A stretch of DNA of 5,328 nt from Candidatus Doudnabacteria bacterium (GTDB taxonomy: Bacteria; Patescibacteriota; Doudnabacteria; UBA920; 2-01-FULL-50-11): positions 1-5,328 of the forward strand of contig JACQJK010000078.1 in assembly GCA_016205055.1 (NCBI GenBank), written 5' to 3'. Positions 1 to 5,328 of this stretch are shown in pieces (the first letter of the stretch is position 1; every line of letters begins with the position of its first letter). The notes below the pieces were generated by a model. The model had not been told where the DNA came from. It made no database searches and worked only from the letters and a program-made list of their open reading frames with translations. A program made the translations under genes and the position numbers.

Positions 1-30
1 ACCGGAGGACACATTAGGAAAGGGGAGGCA

Positions 31-52
31 GTCCCGAGCGAAGCCGAGGGAC
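31..52. repeat. Small GC-rich palindromic (REP-like) hairpin element
   Basis: GTCCC at 31-35 is complementary to GGGAC at 48-52, giving a 5-bp outer stem. Inside it, GA at 36-37 faces GA at 46-47, which could form tandem sheared G·A pairs. The tip is GCGAAGC (38-44), a sequence known from DNA structural work to form an exceptionally stable mini-hairpin with a GAA loop; C45 would be bulged. Elements of this general form (TCCCGAGCGAAG...CGAGGGA) occur, to my recollection, as dispersed intergenic repeats in several bacterial groups. Only one copy is present here, so its repeat status cannot be shown from this window. It may instead be part of a composite terminator with the larger hairpin at 61-87. 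Confidence 0.4.
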
Positions 53-60
53 GATCGGAA

Positions 61-87
61 GGGGAAAACCCTTTCCGGGTTTTCCCC
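61..87. terminator. Perfect 11-bp inverted repeat, possible terminator
   Basis: GGGGAAAACCC (61-71) and GGGTTTTCCCC (77-87) are perfect reverse complements around the 5-base loop TTTCC; A60 and T88 add a twelfth pair. The hairpin lies 22 bases before the first gpmI start and would fold on either strand. The A and T tracts lie inside the stem and no T-run follows it, so it is not a textbook intrinsic terminator. It most plausibly ends transcription from an unseen upstream gene, possibly in both directions. It also occupies the place where a -35 box for the downstream promoter would be, so an operator or attenuator role is an alternative. Confidence 0.45.
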
Positions 88-98
88 TCCGAGTTCAT

Positions 99-104
99 TA
101 TATT
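99..104 (+). promoter_or_regulatory. -10-like hexamer for a leaderless gpmI transcript
   Basis: TATATT differs from the consensus TATAAT at one position and ends 5 bases before the ATG at 110. Transcription normally begins about 6-8 bases after a -10 box, which would place the start at or next to the ATG and give a leaderless mRNA. No Shine-Dalgarno sequence precedes the ATG, which fits. No convincing -35 box is visible; that region is taken up by the right arm of the hairpin at 61-87. The alternative is an AU-rich leader on a longer transcript, read without a Shine-Dalgarno contact. Confidence 0.35.
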
Positions 105-109
105 AAATT

Positions 110-1735
110 ATGACACTAGCGCGACAACTGGTGGTATTGGCGGTGTTGGACGGTTGGGGCATTGCGCCCGCCGGTCCCGGCAACGCCATCTCACTTGCCA
201 AAAAGCCGAATTTCGATTTACTGCAAAAAAGTTTCTCGGCAAGCGAATTGCTCTGCTCTGGTCAGAGCGTGGGTTTAAAAGAGGGAGAGCCGGGGAACTC
301 GGAAGCCGGACACGAAAACATGGGCGCCGGAAGGACGGTGAAGCAAGATAAAGTTTATATACTCGACAGCATCCACGACGGCACATTTTTCAAAAACGCC
401 GCTTTTATTGAGGCGCTAAACCACGCAAAAAAAAATAAAAGTAACATTCACCTCATGGGTTTACTGTCAGATGGGCGAACGGGGCATACCGAACCTGACC
501 ATTTGGAGGCGCTTTTGGTTTTCTTTAAAAAATATTCGTTTGATCGAGTTTTTTTGCACTTATTTACTGATGGCCGGGATACCCCGCAAAAATCCGCAAA
601 ACAGTTTTTACAGCGTTTGCAGCTGACCATGGATAATTTGGAGGTCGGGAACATCGCGTCTGTTTCCGGACGATATTTTGGAATGGACCGGGCGCATAAC
701 TATCAGCGCTTGCTTCGCGCGTACCAAGCCATTGCTTTTGGCAAAGGCCGGATTGCAGAAAACGCCTACCAAGCTATCCAGCAGGGCTACCAGCGCGGAG
801 AAACTGACGAGTTTTTAAGCCCAACCGTGATCCCATATCGTGCAAAAACTGGAAAAAAATCAGTCGTGACGCTTGCCGACGGAGACGCGGTAATCTTTTT
901 CAATCTGCGCTCGGACCGCGCGCGGCAAATGACCAAAGCGTTCGTTAAACCCGGTTTGCTTTCGGACGATCCGGCGTTTGTTGAGGCATTTAAAAAATAC
1001 AAGAAATTGTTTTTTGTCACTATGACCGAGTTCGGCACCGAGCTGCCGGTGATTGTCGCTTATCCCAGCCGGGAGGTTTATAACAGCTTACCGTTTTATC
1101 TGGAGAAATTTCAGCACTTCCACCAGCTCTATATTTCCGAATCGGAGAAATTCGCGCACGTGACTTATTTTTTTCACGGCAACAATTCCCGGGTTTGCCA
1201 TAACGAAAAGCGCGTCCGGGTGGATTCAAAAAGAGTCGTCACCTTTGATCTTGCGCCGGAAATGAGCGCGAAGGAAATCACCGATGCGTTGATCTTGCAT
1301 TTGCGAAAAAAACTTTATAATTTTTGTTTAGTCAATTATCCGAACGCCGATATGCTGGGACACACCGGCAACCTCAAAGCAACCGTTTCCGCTGTTGCCG
1401 CAATAGACCAAAGCATCGGACGGCTTTGGGAAGAGGTGAAAAATCAAAACGGAGTTTTAATCGTGACCGCAGATCACGGCAATGCTGAAAACATGCTGGA
1501 TCCGCTAACCGGCGAAATCAATCACGAGCATTCTTTAAACCCGGTGCCGTTCATTGTTGCTGATCAGGCGCTTGCGAACCGAAAAAGCATCTTAAGAAAC
1601 GGAAGTTTGCGCGATATCGCCCCGACCATCCTAGATCTTTTTGGTCTTCCTAAGCCCTCGGAAATGCTCGGGATTTCCCTTTTAAAAGACTTAAGATCGG
1701 CAAAAGTAGAACGAGTTGAGTATCTTTCTGTATGA
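110..1735 (+). CDS. gpmI: 2,3-bisphosphoglycerate-independent phosphoglycerate mutase (EPGNSEAGH type)
   Basis: This 541-aa cytoplasmic enzyme should interconvert 3-phosphoglycerate and 2-phosphoglycerate through a phosphoserine intermediate, using two Mn2+-type ions. Residues matching the known iPGM active site are all visible: D14 in LDGWG, nucleophile S64 in EPGNSEAGH, R156-D157 in TDGRDT, R188 and R194 in SGRYFGMDR, R267 and R270 in FNLRSDR, K347 in SESEKFAH, D414 and H418 in ADMLGH, D455-H456 in TADHGN, and H474 in HEHSLNPVP. The loop normally read as SDGGVHSH is SDGRTGHT here, one residue longer, with H126 the likely substrate histidine. The protein is somewhat longer than the usual ~510 aa. 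A stop codon (TAA, 104-106) lies in frame just before the ATG, and LDGWG begins 12 residues in, so the start is well fixed. The gene leads an operon with a second gpmI. Identification of the family is secure; whether this copy is the main glycolytic mutase is unknown. Confidence 0.96.
   Translation: MTLARQLVVLAVLDGWGIAPAGPGNAISLAKKPNFDLLQKSFSASELLCSGQSVGLKEGEPGNSEAGHENMGAGRTVKQDKVYILDSIHDGTFFKNAAFIEALNHAKKNKSNIHLMGLLSDGRTGHTEPDHLEALLVFFKKYSFDRVFLHLFTDGRDTPQKSAKQFLQRLQLTMDNLEVGNIASVSGRYFGMDRAHNYQRLLRAYQAIAFGKGRIAENAYQAIQQGYQRGETDEFLSPTVIPYRAKTGKKSVVTLADGDAVIFFNLRSDRARQMTKAFVKPGLLSDDPAFVEAFKKYKKLFFVTMTEFGTELPVIVAYPSREVYNSLPFYLEKFQHFHQLYISESEKFAHVTYFFHGNNSRVCHNEKRVRVDSKRVVTFDLAPEMSAKEITDALILHLRKKLYNFCLVNYPNADMLGHTGNLKATVSAVAAIDQSIGRLWEEVKNQNGVLIVTADHGNAENMLDPLTGEINHEHSLNPVPFIVADQALANRKSILRNGSLRDIAPTILDLFGLPKPSEMLGISLLKDLRSAKVERVEYLSV
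1732..1735 (+). other. ATGA stop/start overlap joining the two gpmI genes
   Basis: The TGA stop of the first mutase (1733-1735) overlaps the ATG of the second (1732-1734). No strong Shine-Dalgarno sequence precedes this ATG; the nearest purine stretch is GAGTTGAG at 1713-1720. Such overlaps usually mean that terminating ribosomes restart on the next gene, so the second mutase is probably translationally coupled to the first on one mRNA. Confidence 0.85.
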
Positions 1736-3345
1736 CAGTTCAGTTTAAAAAAGCTTTGTTGGTGGTGTTAGACGGTTTTGGCGTGGCATCGGCAAGCCAC
1801 GGAAACGCGGTAACCCGCGCAAAGATGAACGCGTTTAATTCGCTGGTTAATCATTTTCCCAGCATTACCCTGCAGGCAGCCGGTCCGAATGTGGGCTTGC
1901 CTTGGGGCGAGCCCGGGAATTCGGAAGTCGGGCACATGTGCTTGGGCGCGGGGAGAATCGTTTTGGAAGATCTTTCCCGCATTGACCGCAGTATCAGCTC
2001 GGGTGAATTTTATCGCAACGCCGCGTTTAAGAAGGCCTTAGATCATGTGGAAAAAAATGGTTCCACCTTGCACTTGCTGGGTTTATTGAGCGATGGCCGG
2101 GTCCATTCTTCTCAACTGCACTTGTATTCTTTGTTAATCTTGGCCGCGGCACGGAATCTGAAAAAAGTCGTTATCCATGTCATTGCGGACGGCCGCGACA
2201 CCGAACCAAACATGGCGGCTAGTTTTATTTCCGCCTTGGAAAAAAAAATAGTGGAGCTTGGAGTCGGAAAAATCGTCAGCCTCTGCGGACGATTCTACGC
2301 CATGGACCGGGCCCAACATTGGGATCTTACCGAGGCGGCTTTCCGCTGCATCGCGTACGGTGCGGGAGAAACTGTCGGTGGTGCCCTGCAAGCCATTGCC
2401 AACTATTACGAACAGAGTATTTTTGACGAAACTTTCCCGCCAACCTCGATTGTGGCAAGCAACGAAAAACCGGTGCAGATCGGAGCGGGAGACGCGGTGA
2501 TTTTTTTCAATTTTCGCTCGGACCGCGCCATCCAACTAACCCGTGCTTTAGTCGATCCCGCCTCGGCGCCGTTCTCACAAAAGTATTCGAACATTCCGGA
2601 TTTATTGGTCGTCACGATGTCGGAATACTCCCGCCAGTTGTCGGTGGAAGTGGCTTTTCCTAAGCCCGCGTTGGTTAATTCGCTATCCGAGACCCTCTCG
2701 GCGCGGGGCAAGCGCCAATATCACGTCGCCGAGTCGGAAAAATATCCTCACGTCACTTATTTTTTCGACAACGGACGTGAAGAGCCGCTTTCCGGCGAGG
2801 AATGGGATCAAGTCAGCTCCAGTAGTTCTTACCAAGAACGATACCAAAACGTGCCGCAAATGTCGGCCGGGGAGCTGACGCAAAGGATGCTAAAAAAATT
2901 GTCCGAGCCCTATGATTTCTATCTGGTCAACTATGCCAACCCGGACATGGTCGGGCACACCGGCTCTTTGTCCGCTTCAATTGTGGCCGCGGAAACCGTT
3001 GATTCCTGCCTGGAAACGCTGGTGAAGTTTGCCCTGCAGTCAGGTGATTTGGCCGTGTTTGTCACGGCTGACCACGGGAATTTGGAAAGCGTTACTGACG
3101 TTCACACCGGCAGAATCCACAAAGCCCACAGTACGAATCCTGTTCCCTTGATCTTGGCCGGCGCAGGTCTAAAACTGCGGCGACCTCGCGAATCAGGATA
3201 CCAATATCTTGCAACGCAAATTCCGGAAGGACTGCTTTCGGACGTCGCCCCAACCATTTTGGAGATCATGGGTTTATCAAAAGCCCCCGAAATGACCGGA
3301 ATCAGTTTAATGCCCAATTTACTCAAGCAAGTAATTGATAATTAG
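1732..3345 (+). CDS. gpmI: 2,3-bisphosphoglycerate-independent phosphoglycerate mutase (EPGNSEVGH type)
   Basis: This second complete iPGM (537 aa) has the same predicted reaction as its upstream neighbour. Active-site residues seen are D14 in LDGFG, nucleophile S64 in EPGNSEVGH, H125 in SDGRVHSS, R155-D156 in ADGRDT, R187 and R193 in CGRFYAMDR, R262 and R265 in FNFRSDR, K337 in AESEKYPH, D405 and H409 in PDMVGH, D447-H448 in TADHGN, and H466 in HKAHSTNPVP. No key residue is missing. Compared with the first copy, the substrate-loop spacing is canonical and the VGLPWGEPGNSEVGH segment is closer to mainstream iPGMs. By eye the two proteins share only about 35-40% of residues outside the motifs. 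Oddities are a serine run (362-366) and PQMSA (375-379) where PEMSA is usual. The start is the ATG overlapping the upstream stop, and LDGFG at 13-17 supports it. The TAG stop is followed by a 61-base spacer and acs. Expression is probably coupled to the first gpmI. Confidence 0.96.
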   Translation: MTVQFKKALLVVLDGFGVASASHGNAVTRAKMNAFNSLVNHFPSITLQAAGPNVGLPWGEPGNSEVGHMCLGAGRIVLEDLSRIDRSISSGEFYRNAAFKKALDHVEKNGSTLHLLGLLSDGRVHSSQLHLYSLLILAAARNLKKVVIHVIADGRDTEPNMAASFISALEKKIVELGVGKIVSLCGRFYAMDRAQHWDLTEAAFRCIAYGAGETVGGALQAIANYYEQSIFDETFPPTSIVASNEKPVQIGAGDAVIFFNFRSDRAIQLTRALVDPASAPFSQKYSNIPDLLVVTMSEYSRQLSVEVAFPKPALVNSLSETLSARGKRQYHVAESEKYPHVTYFFDNGREEPLSGEEWDQVSSSSSYQERYQNVPQMSAGELTQRMLKKLSEPYDFYLVNYANPDMVGHTGSLSASIVAAETVDSCLETLVKFALQSGDLAVFVTADHGNLESVTDVHTGRIHKAHSTNPVPLILAGAGLKLRRPRESGYQYLATQIPEGLLSDVAPTILEIMGLSKAPEMTGISLMPNLLKQVIDN

Positions 3346-3350
3346 TCCTT

Positions 3351-3383
3351 GGGGGAAAATCATTGGTTTCGGGTTTTTCTCTC
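3351..3383 (+). terminator. Imperfect hairpin in the gpmI-acs spacer, possible weak terminator
   Basis: GGGGGAAAA (3351-3359) can pair as RNA with TTTTCTCTC (3375-3383), giving nine pairs including two G·U wobbles across a 15-base loop. The wobbles work only for the + strand transcript. It begins 5 bases after the TAG of the second gpmI, the usual place for a terminator, but no T-run follows the stem. Its wording resembles the stronger hairpin at 61-87 (GGGGAAAA, then TTTCCGGGTTTT, then CTCC). It may partly separate gpmI from acs transcription or may simply be an A/T-tract spacer. Confidence 0.3.
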
Positions 3384-3393
3384 CGCGAATTTC

Positions 3394-3399
3394 TAAAAT
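3394..3399 (+). promoter_or_regulatory. -10-like hexamer for a leaderless acs transcript
   Basis: TAAAAT matches TATAAT at five of six positions and ends 7 bases before the ATG at 3407, so transcription would begin at or next to the start codon. No Shine-Dalgarno sequence lies between the hexamer and the ATG. No clear -35 box is present at normal spacing; TTGGTT at 3363-3368 is too far away (25 bases). The arrangement mirrors that before the first gpmI, which makes a real promoter more likely than an isolated match would. If real, acs can be expressed separately from the mutase pair. Confidence 0.35.
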
Positions 3400-3406
3400 A
3401 ATCCTT

Positions 3407-5328
3407 ATGGCCACAAAAAAACCTCTCCTCGAGCAGTCGGATACCACAGAAGTTTTACAAAAAGACGGCGAGCTTTATTATCCCTCGCCTTCGCTCGTCG
3501 CAAGCGCGAGAGTTCAAGATTATCAGCAAATCTACGAGGAAGCTCAAAATAATCCGGTCGCTTTTTGGGAAAAAGCGGCCGAAGAACTGTCTTGGGCGAG
3601 AAAATGGAAAAAAGTTTTTGACGATTCAAAAAAGCCGTTTTACGGCTGGTTTGTCGGCGCAAAATGCAACCTTTTCATTAACGCCTTGGAGCGCCACCAA
3701 AAAACCGATGTAAAAAATCAGGTCGCCTACCATTGGGAAGCAGAACCAGGAATGAAGCGGAGCATAACTTATGGACAGCTCTATGATGAGGTGAATCGCT
3801 TTGCGGCGGCGTTGAAAAAGCTGGGCGCGGCTAAAGGGGATCGCGTATCAGTTTACCTGCCGAATATTCCGGAGGTTGCGATCACCATGCTGGCCTGCGT
3901 TAAAATCGGCGCGGTGCATTCCGTGATTTACGCGGGATTTTCCGCGCAGGCCGTGCGCAAGCGGCTACAGGACGCGAGAGCAAAGATCGTGGTGACTTGC
4001 GATGGGGGTTTTCGCCGCGGCAAAGCCGTCCGGCTAAAGGAGGTGGTGGACGAGGCGTTGTTGGAAAATTGCGAGTCGGTTGAACACTGCATCGTGGTCA
4101 AACATGCCAAGTCCGCAATAAGCATGGTCGAAAAAAGGGACTTGTGGTACCACGAGCTGGTGGCCGAAGACCTTCCTCCTGCCGAAACGGAAATTATGGA
4201 CAGCGAAGATCCGGCGTTTATTCTTTACACCTCCGGCACGACCGGCACGCCGAAAGGCGTGGTGCACGCTCACGGCGGGTATATGGTCGGTGTTTACCGG
4301 ACCATGCGTTGGGTTTTTGACCTCAAGCCCCAAGACGTTTATTGGTGCACTGCTGATCCCGGCTGGATTACCGGGCATAGTTATATCATCTATGGCCCGT
4401 TGATGGCCGGCGTTACTTCCATCATGTACGAGGGCGTGCCTGATTACCCCAAATCCGACCGCATTTGGGAGATGATTGAGCGTTATAAAGTTACCATTCT
4501 GTACACCGCGCCTACTCTCGTGCGGATGATGGCAAAATATGGCAACCAGGGTGTGGAAGGCCATGATCTTTCTGCTTTACGTCTATTGGGATCGGTGGGA
4601 GAGCCGATCAATCCGGAAGCGTGGAAGTGGTTTTACGAGCAGGTCGGAAAAAAACGCTGCCCGATTATGGATACCTGGTGGCAGACTGAAACCGGCATGC
4701 ACATGATCACCCCCCTTCCGCCGGTGCCGCTTAAGCCGGGCAGCGCCTTTCGGCCCTTTCCCGGGATTACCGCCGACGTGGTGGATAAGACCGGCCGCCC
4801 GGTGGTGGGCGGCAAGGGCGGTTTTTTAGTGATCAAGGGCAGTTGGCCGGCGCAGATGAAAACTTTGTGGCGCAACCCCAAGCGGTATTTGGAAACTTAC
4901 TACGAGAAAATTCCGGGTTATTATGATACCGGCGATTTGGCAAGAAAAGACAAAGACGGCTATTTTTGGCTGCAAGGGCGGTCAGACGACGTAATGAACA
5001 TTTCAGGACACAGATTGTCGAGCGCCGAAATCGAAAGCGCCATCGTGTCTTATCCTTCCGTATCCGAGGCGGGCGTGATCGGCAAGCCGCACCCGGTCAA
5101 AGGCACGGTGGCCAAAGCGTTTGTGATTTTAAAAGCCGGCGAGCAGGCCGGTGATGAAATGGTTGTTGCAATCAAGCAGCATATCAAAAAGACCATCGGG
5201 CCGCTGGCGGTGACCGAAGAGGTTGCGTTCGTGGATAAACTGCCGAAAACGCGCAGCGGCAAGATTATGCGGCGGGTGTTGCGGGCGCAAGAATTGGGGG
5301 AAGATCCCGGAGACGTTTCCACTTTGGA
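3407..5328 (+). CDS. acs: AMP-forming acetyl-CoA synthetase, 3' end cut by the window
   Basis: This cytoplasmic enzyme should activate acetate with ATP to acetyl-AMP and then transfer the acetyl group to CoA, releasing AMP and PPi. 640 codons are visible with no stop; family members are about 650 aa, so only a short tail is likely missing (the frame ends in GDVSTL, a usual near-terminal motif). In order: an N-terminal ACS domain (about 35-95), the adenylate-forming core with YTSGTTGTPKG (274-284), ADPGWITGHSY (316-326), GSVGEP (395-400) and DTWWQTETG (422-430), the hinge YDTGDLAR with D510, GRSDD with R525, SGHRL with R536, and the C-terminal PKTRSGK with K619. W425 matches the tryptophan that limits the pocket to acetate (W414 in the Salmonella enzyme). 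I321 replaces its V310; T322 and V397 are kept. K619 corresponds to the lysine switched off by Pat acetylation in Salmonella, so acetylation control is possible. The ATG is the only sensible start: upstream in-frame codons contain no ATG or GTG back into gpmI. Confidence 0.95.
   Translation, partial: MATKKPLLEQSDTTEVLQKDGELYYPSPSLVASARVQDYQQIYEEAQNNPVAFWEKAAEELSWARKWKKVFDDSKKPFYGWFVGAKCNLFINALERHQKTDVKNQVAYHWEAEPGMKRSITYGQLYDEVNRFAAALKKLGAAKGDRVSVYLPNIPEVAITMLACVKIGAVHSVIYAGFSAQAVRKRLQDARAKIVVTCDGGFRRGKAVRLKEVVDEALLENCESVEHCIVVKHAKSAISMVEKRDLWYHELVAEDLPPAETEIMDSEDPAFILYTSGTTGTPKGVVHAHGGYMVGVYRTMRWVFDLKPQDVYWCTADPGWITGHSYIIYGPLMAGVTSIMYEGVPDYPKSDRIWEMIERYKVTILYTAPTLVRMMAKYGNQGVEGHDLSALRLLGSVGEPINPEAWKWFYEQVGKKRCPIMDTWWQTETGMHMITPLPPVPLKPGSAFRPFPGITADVVDKTGRPVVGGKGGFLVIKGSWPAQMKTLWRNPKRYLETYYEKIPGYYDTGDLARKDKDGYFWLQGRSDDVMNISGHRLSSAEIESAIVSYPSVSEAGVIGKPHPVKGTVAKAFVILKAGEQAGDEMVVAIKQHIKKTIGPLAVTEEVAFVDKLPKTRSGKIMRRVLRAQELGEDPGDVSTL

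Noticed and set aside
1..17. Possible end of an upstream + strand gene (TAG at 15-17) or start of a minus-strand gene (ATG reading 14 to 12).
   Set aside because: Only four or five codons are visible in either case; nothing supports one over the other, so no partial gene is annotated.
1732..1771. UGA read as glycine (as in some Gracilibacteria-type lineages), fusing the first gpmI into downstream sequence.
   Set aside because: No internal UGA occurs in any of the three genes. Reading through the UGA at 1733 meets a stop after about a dozen codons, and the ATGA overlap is a normal operon junction.
2134..2535. Minus-strand open frame of 133 codons opposite the second gpmI.
   Set aside because: It lies wholly inside a well-conserved gene, its translation has no recognisable motif, and it is explained by the codon pattern of the + strand gene.
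110..3345. Recent tandem duplication of one gpmI gene.
   Set aside because: Overall protein identity is low, the nucleophile motifs and one loop length differ, and no extended DNA repeat is present beyond short motif-encoding tracts.
3346..3406. Riboswitch or T-box-like leader before acs.
   Set aside because: The spacer is only 61 bases and has one weak hairpin; there is no room or conserved core for a known riboswitch.
4034..4564. Minus-strand open frame of 176 codons opposite acs.
   Set aside because: It is the longest antisense frame, but it mirrors the conserved adenylation core of Acs. The His- and Asn-rich translation shows no domain, and no promoter or ribosome site precedes it.

Overview
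This window is a compact, same-strand stretch of bacterial central carbon metabolism. It holds two complete tandem genes for cofactor-independent phosphoglycerate mutase (iPGM, gpmI family) and a nearly complete AMP-forming acetyl-CoA synthetase gene (acs) that runs off the right edge. Coding density is very high: the two mutase genes overlap by 4 bases, and only 61 bases separate the second from acs.

Layout. Bases 1-109 are non-coding as far as can be seen. They contain a small GC-rich palindromic element (31-52), a perfect 11-bp inverted repeat with a 5-base loop (61-87), and a -10-like hexamer immediately before the first ATG. Bases 110-1735 encode iPGM 1 (541 aa). Bases 1732-3345 encode iPGM 2 (537 aa), joined to the first by an ATGA stop/start overlap. 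Bases 3346-3406 are a short spacer with a weaker hairpin and another -10-like hexamer. Bases 3407-5328 encode Acs (640 codons visible, stop not reached). All other open frames of notable length are shadows of these three genes.

Function. iPGM interconverts 3- and 2-phosphoglycerate in lower glycolysis and gluconeogenesis. Acs activates acetate to acetyl-CoA. Both mutases keep the full set of metal ligands, the nucleophilic serine and the main substrate-binding arginines and lysine, so neither looks like a dead copy. They differ in sequence class: the nucleophile motif is EPGNSEAGH in the first and EPGNSEVGH in the second, and a substrate loop differs in length. They therefore look like two anciently diverged iPGM types kept side by side, not a recent duplication. 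That pairing is the most interesting thing here. I see no mobile element, CRISPR array, RNA gene, defence system or other clearly new system.

Organism. The standard genetic code is used (no internal UGA in any of the three genes). Base composition is roughly balanced, with many AAA lysine codons and A- or T-runs. No start has a convincing Shine-Dalgarno sequence, and the genes opening each unit have a -10-like box 5-7 bases before the ATG, suggesting leaderless mRNAs. Together with long (about 540 aa) iPGMs, a GTCCCGAGCGAAG-type palindrome and tight packing, this is compatible with an uncultivated bacterium such as a member of the Patescibacteria (candidate phyla radiation). That assignment is inference at low confidence.
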